Below are positions 54,521 through 63,167 of a stretch of 64,000 nt of DNA, one piece after another. This DNA is from Flavobacterium crocinum (lineage in GTDB: Bacteria > Bacteroidota > Bacteroidia > Flavobacteriales > Flavobacteriaceae). The notes beneath the pieces were generated by a model, which saw only the letters and a list, made by a program, of their open reading frames with translations, ran no database searches and was not told the DNA's origin. Where the stretch lies: the NCBI RefSeq assembly GCF_003122385.1, contig NZ_CP029255.1, positions 1,426,001-1,490,000 of the forward strand, in the 5' to 3' direction. How positions within the stretch are numbered: the stretch's first letter is position 1; each line of letters starts with the position of its first letter. A program made the translations under genes and the position numbers.

Positions 54521-55230
54521 TAACGCAAAGTACGCTGAGATTTACGCAAAGTACGCAAAGTTTTGTTGAGTAAATCTTTAGATTAAAAGTTCGCAAAGCT
54601 TTGTCTGGATAAAGCTTCGCGAACTTAATATTTAGATATTGCTTGCGCTTCAGATTAAAATGTCTTAGCGTGCTTTGCGTTAAAAAAACTACTTGTTGTC
54701 TAACCGCAAAGCACGCTAAGATTTACGCAAAGCACGTAAAGTTTTGTAGTAAATCTAGATTAAAAGTTCGCAAAGTTTTGTCTGGATAAAGCTTCGCGAA
54801 CTTAATATTTAGATATTGCTTGCGCTTCAGATTAAAATGCCTTAGCGCGCTTTGCGGTTAAAAAACTACTTGTTGACTAATTGCAAAGCACGCAAAGTTT
54901 TGTTGAGTAAATCTTTAGATTAAAAGTTCGCAAAGCTTTGTCTGGATAAAGCTTCGCGAACTTAATATTTAGATATTGCTTGCGCTTCAGATTAAAATGT
55001 CTTAGCGTGCTTTGCGTTAAAAAAAACTACTTGTTGTCTAACCGCAAAGCACGCTAAGATTTACGCAAAGCACGCAAAGTTTTGTGGAGCAAATCTTTAG
55101 ATTAAAAGTTCGCAAAGTTTTGTCTGGATAAAGCTTTGCGAACTTAATATTTAGATATTGCTTGCGCTTCAGATTGAAATGTCTTAGCGCACTTTGCGGT
55201 TAAAAAACTACTTGTTGACTAATTGCAAAG
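54521..55230. repeat. Higher-order tandem array of palindromic GCAAAG repeats
   Basis: Four units start near 54521, 54701, 54878 and 55039, with lengths of about 180, 177, 161 and 181 bases. Every unit begins with CCGCAAAGCACGCTAAG-like words and ends with the reverse complement, and has an inner hairpin (AGTTCGCAAAG...CTTCGCGAACT). Units 1 and 3 end in ACTACTTGTTGTC; units 2 and 4 end in ACTACTTGTTGAC. So a dimer of two unit types was duplicated. There are no open frames or unique spacers. It lies between the lipoprotein pair and the putative metal-uptake locus. Confidence 0.9.
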
Positions 55231-55270
55231 AAGCTGCCTTTTGGGACAACCTCTTTTTTCCAAAAATTAA

Positions 55271-56491
55271 TTAATGACTATGGCTTTCGCTGTTTTCATA
55301 TCCGATAACGGTAATCATATAAGGCGTTGCAGAAACCTTTGTCTTTTTAATTTCTGATGAAGAAAGATTTACCTGCAATAATTCTCCGGTTGTTGGCGAA
55401 GTGATATAGGCAAATTTGTCTGTAACGGCCATTTGAGGTTTTAATGTTGCATCTGTCGCCGTTGCAGTAGTGGCTTTGATTTCTTTTTCTACTTGCTGAC
55501 TGCTGATATTGAAAATTTTAAGATCTCCTGAATGTAAAAGTACAGCCAGTTTTTTAAGATCATAACTTACTTTGCACTGCATAATGGTAGTGTTGGCAAT
55601 AATTGGTTTTACTGTGCCGGCAACAACATCAATTAAATAAGCACCTTTTGCTGCAGTATATCCAATAAACTTTCCAGCAGAAGCCGTTTCTAAAATACTT
55701 CCAAACCAAGCCGCTCCAAAATCTTCTGGATGATTGATTAACTTCTGGTTTCCGTTGCTTTCCACAACCAAAATGCCACTTGAAGAACCAAAAACAGCAT
55801 AAACACCGTCTGAAGCATTTCCGTGAATTCCTTTGGTTTGAATTTTAGCATCAAAAAGTGTTTTTCCGGTGTTGTCAATGATTTTTACTTTTTCAGGAAG
55901 TGTTCCTGTAACCGAATTATCTTTTTCAGTAATAGCATAAGTTCCGTTTGTAAAAGTCGCCATGGCACCGTGATGTGCCAATAAACCAGCATTTACAGTT
56001 TTGAAAACCGCACCAGATTTATTGATCTCAGATTCTTTTCCAACAGAAAGCGTTCCGTCTCCGTCGTTGAATGTCAGAACTTCGCCAATTTTACTTTTAA
56101 AGTGTGTTGGTTTTTGAGCACTTCCAGTTAAGAAACCAAATTTCGGAACATCATCTACGTCAATATGGTCGCCGTGCATTTCAAGTCCGCTGTCGAAAGT
56201 TTCGATTAAATTATTATCTCTGTGAATGATTCCCGCAAAACGTCCCGATTCTGTAGTGTACAAAGAGGATTTTGGAAATTTAGCCGTAAAAGAACTGATT
56301 TTATCTTCTGAGGGATCAAAAAGCGTTAACTCTGTAGTTTTTTCGTCAGAAAGTAAAATTCTAACATAAGTATGTTCTGCCGAATCATGGTCGTGATCGT
56401 GATCATCATGATTATCATCATCGTTGCTGCACGAAACCGCAAAAAGCGACAGTGTGAATAAAAAAAGTGCTTTGTAAAAATTGTTTTTCAT
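55271..56491 (-). CDS. AztD-like His-rich beta-propeller lipoprotein (probable zinc chaperone)
   Basis: 406 residues. The lipoprotein signal peptide ends at AVSCSNDDD and is followed by a His/Asp run (DDDNHDDHDHDHDSAEH). The rest is a propeller with His motifs I recall from the zinc chaperone AztD: MHGDHIDVDDVPK, QKPTHF, LAHHGAMATF and GIHGNASDG. AztD carries zinc in the periplasm; here it is lipid-anchored and lies next to a TonB receptor instead of an AztABC transporter. The C-terminus is ENSESHSH. The gene is last in its locus. The family call rests on memory. Confidence 0.65.
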   Translation of the reverse strand: MKNNFYKALFLFTLSLFAVSCSNDDDNHDDHDHDHDSAEHTYVRILLSDEKTTELTLFDPSEDKISSFTAKFPKSSLYTTESGRFAGIIHRDNNLIETFDSGLEMHGDHIDVDDVPKFGFLTGSAQKPTHFKSKIGEVLTFNDGDGTLSVGKESEINKSGAVFKTVNAGLLAHHGAMATFTNGTYAITEKDNSVTGTLPEKVKIIDNTGKTLFDAKIQTKGIHGNASDGVYAVFGSSSGILVVESNGNQKLINHPEDFGAAWFGSILETASAGKFIGYTAAKGAYLIDVVAGTVKPIIANTTIMQCKVSYDLKKLAVLLHSGDLKIFNISSQQVEKEIKATTATATDATLKPQMAVTDKFAYITSPTTGELLQVNLSSSEIKKTKVSATPYMITVIGYENSESHSH

Positions 56492-56542
56492 TGTAATAAA
56501 GGATTAAAAATTTGTAAATAATAGAGTTTTGAATTGCCGGAT

Positions 56543-58750
56543 TTATCGCGAAACCAAAAACGGAATCTTCATAGAAACAATAATGTTTCTTCCCGCTTCA
56601 GGAAGTTCGATAAGTCGGTAAAAGCTGGTGTGATTTAAATATCTTGTATTAAATAAATTCTGGATCTGAATATTGATGCTGATATCCTGTTTTCCTGTTT
56701 TTACTTTTGAGCCAAAGGCCAGATTAAAAACATGACTTTCCTTGGTCTTTTTTTCTGGCGGAACGATATTATTTTGTTCTGCTGTAAAACGATAATCAAA
56801 AGAAAAATAAGGTTCTTTTAAAAAGCTAATTTGAGGTTCGTAATTCAATCCAAACAAAACCGAAGGCGGTGGCGAAAATGGAAGCGTATAACCTTTTTTG
56901 CTTCCTGATTTTTGTTCCGAATAAAGATATTCGGCACCGATTTCTGCGCTCAGAGATTTCAGGAAATAATATCTTGTCTGCAATTCTGCACCGTAGCGAA
57001 AGACTTTACTTTGTTCGTATTCAAAAACCTGATTTCCTGCACCATAATAAATGTCATGAGCCGAGGTTGGATTCAGATAAATAAAATTCGGAAAATAATT
57101 GGCAAACGGAGTAAACTGAAAAGAGAAGTTTTGGTCTTTCCATTCCATTCCCAAATCCAGTTGATAGGAACGTTCTGCATCCAAATTCGGATTTCCTTTT
57201 TCGAATCGGAAATAATGATAATTCACGCCGTTTGAAGCCAGTTCTTTGGCAATAGGCATTCTAAAACTCGAACCCAAATTGGCTTTCAGCGAAAGTTTTC
57301 CCGGATTGTAATTTGCTCCAACCGACCATGTAAAACTGTCAAATGTTTTAGTCAAATCTTGAGAACGCTGTAAATATTCCATTTCCGTCTGATTGTTTTC
57401 AGAAACGGGACTTTCAAACCAATCGTGATAGGATTTCATGTTGATTTTTCCATAATCGTAACGAACAGCGCCGTTTAAAAACCATTTTTCATTCAGTTCC
57501 ATTTTGTCATAAGCAAATAAACCCGCGTTGAATTGTGTGAAAGACGGAATTAAAAAACTCCATCCCCCAATTTCATTTTGCTGGAAAACCACATTCGAAC
57601 CAACCGTAATTTGATGATTATTCATTCTGAATTCATCTTTAGCAGAAAACGACCAGACATCCTTATCATATTGACGTTCCAAATCTTGCGGGGCGTACAT
57701 ATCTTCAGGATAAATTGGAGACATATAACCATGATTAACATAATGGCTATATTCTCTTCTAAAATTATTTTGAAAACCTATCTGGGTTTCAAAAGCATGA
57801 TTTCCCAACTGAAAGGAAGTAGTATTACTCACCTTTAAATGATTGACTTGCTGATACGGCATCAAAATATCACGGCTCGATTTATCGTGTAATTCCAGAT
57901 CTACATTTCGCGGTTCGAGTCCATGCGCATTCGCGAAAAATCCGCTTTTGGTATGAACGTTACTGAAATAGAAAACCGATTTAAAATGCTCTCCGGAATA
58001 GCCTGAACTTAAATGAAAATCAAATTCACGTCCAGCCGTATTTCGCAGATGATTTTTGTATAACGGAACAGCATAACTATACACATGAACCACATCTGTT
58101 GGAACGCGATAATCGCCGTAATCCATTGTGGTTATTCGAGAATCAAAGAACCATTTTTTGTTTCTTCCAAATAAATTAATAGAACTTCCAAATTGCGCAT
58201 TGTTGCTTTTTCCGGTAAGATCTACGCTTCCGCCAAAAGTGTTTTGAGACGGAAAAGGAAGCGGTTTAATATTGATTGCACCGCCCACAGCATCAGATCC
58301 ATAGATAAATGAAGAAGGGCCTTTTATAATTTCTACCCGATTAACCGCATATTGATCGATTTCCAGTCCGTGATCCGCGCCCCATTGCTGGCCTTCGTGT
58401 TTCAAACCGTTCTCCACCACAATAACCTGATTGAAACTCAAACCACGAATAAGCGGTTTAGAACCTCCGGAACCAATCGAAATGGTTTTAACGCCCGGCA
58501 ATTTCTGCAAAGACTGCATCAGACTTCCGCCAAGATTACGCTGAATGAAACTATTGTTTACCGTTTCGACATTCAGCGATTCCTCTTTTTTGCTTTTTTG
58601 TGCAGAATTATTGCTGATTAAAACTTCTTCAAGCTCCTTGATTTTCGGTTTCTTTTCTGAAGGCTGATTTTGAGAAATAGCTTCCGTCTTAATTAATAAA
58701 CTGATAAGTAAAAAACAATATTTCCAATACATGGATAGGGCATTCTTCAT
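56543..58750 (-). CDS. TonB-dependent outer-membrane receptor of the metal locus
   Basis: 735 residues. A signal peptide is followed by the plug (KLPGVKTISIGSGGSKPLIRGLSF, IKGPSSFIYGSDAVGGAINIKP) and a barrel ending NIIVSMKIPFLVSR. Unlike the receptor at 16277-18484 it has no carboxypeptidase-like N-terminal domain. Loops are rich in His, such as NVHTKSGFFANAHGLEP and EYSHYVNHGYMSP. It lies between two small lipoproteins and an AztD-like lipoprotein, so it most likely imports zinc or a zinc complex. Overlapping or tight spacing indicates one operon. Confidence 0.92.
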   Translation of the reverse strand: MKNALSMYWKYCFLLISLLIKTEAISQNQPSEKKPKIKELEEVLISNNSAQKSKKEESLNVETVNNSFIQRNLGGSLMQSLQKLPGVKTISIGSGGSKPLIRGLSFNQVIVVENGLKHEGQQWGADHGLEIDQYAVNRVEIIKGPSSFIYGSDAVGGAINIKPLPFPSQNTFGGSVDLTGKSNNAQFGSSINLFGRNKKWFFDSRITTMDYGDYRVPTDVVHVYSYAVPLYKNHLRNTAGREFDFHLSSGYSGEHFKSVFYFSNVHTKSGFFANAHGLEPRNVDLELHDKSSRDILMPYQQVNHLKVSNTTSFQLGNHAFETQIGFQNNFRREYSHYVNHGYMSPIYPEDMYAPQDLERQYDKDVWSFSAKDEFRMNNHQITVGSNVVFQQNEIGGWSFLIPSFTQFNAGLFAYDKMELNEKWFLNGAVRYDYGKINMKSYHDWFESPVSENNQTEMEYLQRSQDLTKTFDSFTWSVGANYNPGKLSLKANLGSSFRMPIAKELASNGVNYHYFRFEKGNPNLDAERSYQLDLGMEWKDQNFSFQFTPFANYFPNFIYLNPTSAHDIYYGAGNQVFEYEQSKVFRYGAELQTRYYFLKSLSAEIGAEYLYSEQKSGSKKGYTLPFSPPPSVLFGLNYEPQISFLKEPYFSFDYRFTAEQNNIVPPEKKTKESHVFNLAFGSKVKTGKQDISINIQIQNLFNTRYLNHTSFYRLIELPEAGRNIIVSMKIPFLVSR

Positions 58751-58760
58751 TAATCTGATC

Positions 58761-59231
58761 TTATAAAATTTTAATACTTAAACCTTTCAGCGTTTGCCAG
58801 CCTTCTTTGTCCGTCAGGCGAATCATAAAATGGTAATCTCCGGGATCAACATCTGCAGGAATGGTAATTTGTGCCGTTGCTTCGTAGCTTTTTACACCAT
58901 TTGGAATTGTGTAATTGTTGATGAAAAGCATTGGTTTTACAGGCTTTTTTACCGCTTCCATCTCACAAGTTGTCACTTCTGTACTATGCGTGTGATGATC
59001 GAAATTGTGATGAATGTCAAGGCTGTAAGAACCCAAAGCAACATTGTCATTAAAAGTGGCTTTAAATGTGATCGTTTGACCGCGCGAAATTGTACTGCAT
59101 TGAATCGGAAAAGCATTTGCTCCGGTAATATCAATTACGGGATATTCCGTATCGATTTCTCCATTATCGCTGGAACAGGATGAAATAAGGACAAGAGTCA
59201 AAACGCCAAAGAGAAACTTTATTTTTTTCAT
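58761..59231 (-). CDS. Small lipoprotein of DUF4625 type (second of two)
   Basis: 156 residues. The lipoprotein signal peptide ends at SSCSSDNG. A single Ig-like domain has the His-rich strand LDIHHNFDHHTHSTEV and a Cys pair outside the signal (one in QCSTIS, one in TTCEME). The C-terminus DPGDYHFMIRLTDKEGW is typical of these domains. The His cluster could bind metal. It overlaps the gene before it by four bases and is 10 bases from the TonB gene. The DUF assignment is from memory. Confidence 0.75.
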   Translation of the reverse strand: MKKIKFLFGVLTLVLISSCSSDNGEIDTEYPVIDITGANAFPIQCSTISRGQTITFKATFNDNVALGSYSLDIHHNFDHHTHSTEVTTCEMEAVKKPVKPMLFINNYTIPNGVKSYEATAQITIPADVDPGDYHFMIRLTDKEGWQTLKGLSIKIL

Positions 59232-59659
59232 ATTTTTTGTTTTATAATTGTTAGGTTTTTCTTCACTTCCAGCTTACTTCCGTTTTGATCGTTTATGATA
59301 ATGATGAAATCGTATTTCCCCTCTACAGCATCTTCAGGAATATCAAAATGTTTGTGAACTGTGGCATTTTTTGCTCCTGCATATTGTGTCCAGGTAATTT
59401 CATGTGACCAGGGTTTTGAATACGTTTCGGTACTTTTTTGCACAATTTTAACCTGAACATTTTCGATTTTATCTGAAGCCGTTACTTCAGCATTAAAATG
59501 GAAATCTTGTCCAATAGTTGCTGTTTCACTGTTGCCAAGACCTAGTTCGATTTTGTCAATAGCAGGAACTGCCTGTTCTTTTTCGGAATCGTCGTTGCTA
59601 CAGCTTGTAAAAGCAATGGAAGCAAAAAGCGAAGCCAGAATGAGTTTTGTTGTTTTCAT
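59228..59659 (-). CDS. Small lipoprotein of DUF4625 type (first of two)
   Basis: 143 residues from ATG 59659, eight codons after an in-frame upstream start, because the lipoprotein signal (MKTTKLILASLFASIAFTSCSNDD) begins there. One Ig-like domain has histidines in SHEITW and VHKHFDI and ends YDFIIIINDQNGS. It is related to the next gene by fold and order. It is the first tightly packed gene of the metal locus; a 435-base gap separates it from the small His/Cys gene. Confidence 0.75.
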   Translation of the reverse strand: MKTTKLILASLFASIAFTSCSNDDSEKEQAVPAIDKIELGLGNSETATIGQDFHFNAEVTASDKIENVQVKIVQKSTETYSKPWSHEITWTQYAGAKNATVHKHFDIPEDAVEGKYDFIIIINDQNGSKLEVKKNLTIIKQKI

Positions 59660-59683
59660 TTTTTCTGATTTGATTTTGATCAT

Positions 59684-60094
59684 TTTATAAGTAGTATTTG
59701 GGTTACGAAAGAGTTTTTTAATGCCTTTAAGCTTTTATGGCTAAAGACATTAGGTTGAGTTTTTCTTTAAGGTTTTCTTTGATTTAGCTCTCGAAAAGTC
59801 GCGAAGGCGCAAAGACAATGGTTCTAAACTTTGCGTCTTCGCGACTTTGCGAGAACAAACAAATTGCTTAAAACAGCAAAGCCGTAACTAGACCTGAATT
59901 AGGATTTAGTTTGAATGTGTTAATCGATAAAAAGGGGAGTTCTTTTGTGCAGAAAAAGCAGAGATCAATAATAATATCAATAATTGTTTAATTGCTTAAA
60001 ATGAATGGAATAACTTTTTAATGTTTTAAGATTTTAAAATCATTAAAACAATGAAATAGCCGAATTGCCAAAGCAAAACTGAGCACAAAAAAGA
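59684..60094. other. Gene-free stretch with a GCAAAG palindrome and an AT-rich hairpin
   Basis: The palindrome at 59789-59813 and 59830-59854 is 25 bases long with two mismatches (TCTCG...AAAGTCGCGAAG words), a member of the family at 54521-55230. An AT-rich hairpin at 60023-60049 (centre GATTTTAAAATC) follows the small His/Cys gene and may end or slow its transcript. No start with a good promoter is seen for the lipoprotein genes. Confidence 0.6.
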
Positions 60095-60445
60095 CTAAAA
60101 TGTAAAAGGCGGGGCTCGAAGGGAAAATAAAGCGCCCTTAAAAAATGCAAAATGCGGTTTGTTGTAAAAAGTAAGGTGTTTTACAACAGGATTATTCTTG
60201 AAAAACTGAAAAACACTAAATTCAAACGTACCAACCGCACTAAATTTAAAATCACAAATCGAACATTTATGAAACGAATGCAGTTTGGCCTTAAATTGCG
60301 GTTTTTCGGAAACAGAAAATTCTAATTTTTCTTTTGACGAATGAGTATCTAAAATATGCTCATACGAATGGACAGCCGGAAAAAGTATTGCAAACAATAC
60401 AATTAAAGGCATTAAGAGATTAATAATTTTAAGTTTCTTTTTCAT
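60095..60445 (-). CDS. Small membrane-anchored His/Cys protein at the head of the metal locus (uncharacterised)
   Basis: 116 residues. One hydrophobic N-terminal helix (LLMPLIVLFAILF) is followed by HSYEHI, a middle with scattered Lys and His, then LHSFHKCSICDFKF and a C-terminal LRAPP. The order of motifs is the same as in 18645-18998. Both proteins sit next to TonB receptors. The role is unknown; a periplasmic metal-binding helper of the receptor is the best guess. Its promoter carries two dyads on the -33 and -7 boxes. Confidence 0.8.
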   Translation of the reverse strand: MKKKLKIINLLMPLIVLFAILFPAVHSYEHILDTHSSKEKLEFSVSEKPQFKAKLHSFHKCSICDFKFSAVGTFEFSVFQFFKNNPVVKHLTFYNKPHFAFFKGALFSLRAPPFTF

Positions 60446-60485
60446 TCGTTGAGATTATTTCCGACTCATTTAAAACCAGAATTAA

Positions 60486-60538
60486 TGCAATAGTGTTGCA
60501 AATATAGAAATCTTATTTTTAAATGCAACGTTGTTGCG
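60486..60538 (-). promoter_or_regulatory. Promoter of the metal locus with two overlapping operator dyads
   Basis: On the minus strand TTG (60528-60526), 19 bases and TATATTTG (60506-60499) form a consensus promoter for the small His/Cys gene. TGCAA-N5-TTGCA (60486-60500) overlaps the -7 box; TGCAA-N5-TTGCG (60524-60538) contains the -33 TTG. Centres are 38 bases apart. A dimeric repressor on either dyad would block the polymerase, as Fur/Zur-type proteins do. Confidence 0.65.
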
Positions 60539-60545
60539 GTAATTG

Positions 60546-60577
60546 TTTGCGAAAAATCAATGCTTTTGCTACTTTTA
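60546..60577 (+). promoter_or_regulatory. Promoter of the M1 aminopeptidase gene
   Basis: TTTG (60546-60549), 20 bases and TACTTTTA (60570-60577) match the consensus except for the last base. Predicted start near 60584, 16 bases before the ATG. It faces the metal-locus promoter. Confidence 0.5.
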
Positions 60578-60599
60578 GCAAATCTTATATTCCTTAAAA

Positions 60600-63167
60600 A
60601 TGAAAATTTTCTACAGCCTTGTTTGTTTTGTCGTCTTGATTTCCAATGCTTTTTCGCAGTCAAAAGAAAATGAATTATTTGAAAATGGTGTTTCAGAGCA
60701 GTTGGCGCACTTTCGAAAAAAACAGATTTCAGATCTTCAGTACACTTTGTTTTTCGAAATTCCGAATCAAAAAGTGGAGAATATAAATTCTCAGTTATTC
60801 GTAAATTTGAATTTATCTGATTTGAGCCAGCCCTTACTTTTTGATTTTAAAGAAAAAACTACTAACATAAAAACGGTTGAAGCCAACGGGAAAAAGCTTT
60901 CGATTGTTCATGAAAACGGTCATATCATAATTCCGGTTTCAGCATTGGTTTCAGGAAAAAATACGGTTTCCATTTCATTTATCGCCGGGAATTTGTCCTT
61001 AAACAGAAATGACGATTTCTTGTATACTTTGTTAGTTCCGGATCGCGCAAGTACATTGTTTCCGTGTTTCGATCAGCCCGATTTAAAAGCAACTTATAAA
61101 TTAAGACTTTCTGTGCCAAAAGACTGGTCGGTTTTGGCTGGAGCCGATGTGGTAGAGAAACTCGAAAAAGGAGATTTTACAGCTTATACTTTTGGAGAAT
61201 CAGACAAAATGAGTACTTATTTATTTTCTTTCGTAGCAGGAAAATTCAAAAGTGCGACCCAAAAACCAGGTTTAGAAATGACGATGTTATATCGTGAAAA
61301 CAGCCCGGAGAAATTTCGCGTAAGTGCTGATACTATTTTTAATTTACATCAGCAATCGTTACACTTTTTAGAAAAATATACCGATCGTAAATTTCCGTTT
61401 CAGAAATTAGATTTCGCTTCAATTCCTGTTTTCCAATATGGCGGAATGGAACATGTTGGTGCAATTCAATACAGAGAATCGACTTTGTTTTTGGATAACA
61501 GCGCAACCGACAGCGAGAAATTAAATCGTGCAAAATTGATTGCTCATGAAACCTCACACATGTGGTTTGGTGATTTGGTTACGATGAAATGGTTTGACGA
61601 CGTTTGGATGAAAGAGGTTTTTGCGAACTTTATGGCCGATAAAATCATGAACCCAATTTTTCCGAAAGTCAATCATAATCTGCAGTTTTTCACGGCGCAT
61701 TATCCAAGCGCTTACGCAGAAGACCGATCTTTGGGAACACATCCTATCAAACAGCATTTAGCGAATTTAAAAAATGCAGGTTCGCTTTATGGTGCGATTA
61801 TTTACAACAAAGCGCCCATTATGATGCGTCAGTTAGAAGCTTCGATGGGAAAGGAAGCTTTTCAGAAAGGAATTCAAAAATACATTCAGAAATACGCCAA
61901 CGACAACGCCGATTGGAATAATCTAGTAGAACTTCTCGATGCCGAAACACCGCTTGATATGAAAAAATGGAGCGAGGTTTGGGTAAACAAATCCGGAAGA
62001 GCCATTTTTACAGATAAAGTCGAATACGATTCTAAAAACCGAATTAAGAGTTTTGAAATTCAACAACAAGCCGAGGATAAATCAGAGAATATCTGGCCAC
62101 AGGTTTTTCAGATTGGTTTAGTTTATGCGAAAGAGGTAAAGATTTTATCGGTCAATATTAATGACAAAAATACCCTCGTAAAAGAGGCTGTCGGACTTGA
62201 AAAACCGCTTGCCGTTGTGTACAATTATAACGGTTTTGGATACGGAGTTTTTCCGCTTGACGGGAATAATTTAAATTATATTGCTACGCTGAAAGATGAG
62301 GTTGCAAGAGCTTCGAGTTACAGCAATCTTTATGAAAATACATTAATTAGAAATGTTTCTCCAAATCAGGCTTTTGATTGTTTTTTAAAGGCAATTGAAA
62401 CAGAACAAAACGAATTGGTTTTGAGAATTGCCTCAAATAGTCTGAATACAATTTACTGGAGATTTTTTAACGAAAAACAACAGAACAAAGTTCAGAAACA
62501 GCTTGAAGGTATTTTGAATGAACGTTTGCAGGCTAATTTATCTGCGAATATCAAAAAGACATTATTCGGATTATTTAGTTCGATAGCGTATTCAAATTCG
62601 GCGAAAGCCAGTTTATATAAGGTTTGGAACAGAGAAATCTCGATTCCGAATTTGAAACTAAATGAGGACGATTATACTAACATGGCAATGAATCTGGCGA
62701 TTTTTAAACATCCAAAAGCCGATGAGATTTTGGAGAAAACCAGAACATCGTTCACCAATCCGGATAAACAAAAGCGTTTTGAGTTTTTATTACCTTCATT
62801 ATCAAAAGATGAATCAGTTCGAAATGCTTTTATGGAATCTTTAAAAGACGATGCAAACCGTGAAAAAGAATCCTGGGTTTCTGTTGGATTGGCGAATATT
62901 CATCATCCGCTTCGTCAGGAAAGTGCACAAAAATATATCAGATTTTCATTAGATTTGGTTGATGAAATTCAGCGAACGGGAGATATTTTCTTTCCGAAAG
63001 ACTGGCTGGATAATACGGTTGGGAAATATTCGTCGAAATTTGCTTTTGATGAAGTACAGCGATTCTTAAAAGAAAATCCTAATTTTAGTCCAATCTTGAA
63101 ACGCAAATTGTTTCAGGCGACAGATTTGCTTTATAAAGCACAAAATATTAAAAAGGAAACCGAATGA
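60600..63167 (+). CDS. M1-family zinc aminopeptidase
   Basis: 855 residues with a signal peptide (MKIFYSLVCFVVLISNAFSQ). The N-terminal beta domain leads to the substrate-gate GGMEHVGA, the zinc motif HETSH at 316-320 with Glu317 catalytic and Glu339 as third ligand, then helices of the C-terminal domain. It removes N-terminal residues from peptides in the periplasm. It overlaps the next gene by four bases and is divergent from the metal locus. Confidence 0.95.
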   Translation: MKIFYSLVCFVVLISNAFSQSKENELFENGVSEQLAHFRKKQISDLQYTLFFEIPNQKVENINSQLFVNLNLSDLSQPLLFDFKEKTTNIKTVEANGKKLSIVHENGHIIIPVSALVSGKNTVSISFIAGNLSLNRNDDFLYTLLVPDRASTLFPCFDQPDLKATYKLRLSVPKDWSVLAGADVVEKLEKGDFTAYTFGESDKMSTYLFSFVAGKFKSATQKPGLEMTMLYRENSPEKFRVSADTIFNLHQQSLHFLEKYTDRKFPFQKLDFASIPVFQYGGMEHVGAIQYRESTLFLDNSATDSEKLNRAKLIAHETSHMWFGDLVTMKWFDDVWMKEVFANFMADKIMNPIFPKVNHNLQFFTAHYPSAYAEDRSLGTHPIKQHLANLKNAGSLYGAIIYNKAPIMMRQLEASMGKEAFQKGIQKYIQKYANDNADWNNLVELLDAETPLDMKKWSEVWVNKSGRAIFTDKVEYDSKNRIKSFEIQQQAEDKSENIWPQVFQIGLVYAKEVKILSVNINDKNTLVKEAVGLEKPLAVVYNYNGFGYGVFPLDGNNLNYIATLKDEVARASSYSNLYENTLIRNVSPNQAFDCFLKAIETEQNELVLRIASNSLNTIYWRFFNEKQQNKVQKQLEGILNERLQANLSANIKKTLFGLFSSIAYSNSAKASLYKVWNREISIPNLKLNEDDYTNMAMNLAIFKHPKADEILEKTRTSFTNPDKQKRFEFLLPSLSKDESVRNAFMESLKDDANREKESWVSVGLANIHHPLRQESAQKYIRFSLDLVDEIQRTGDIFFPKDWLDNTVGKYSSKFAFDEVQRFLKENPNFSPILKRKLFQATDLLYKAQNIKKETE

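Noticed and set aside
54521..55230. Possible CRISPR array
   Set aside because: The repeated units are 161-181 bases long, palindromic and contiguous, with no unique spacers of constant length and no cas genes.
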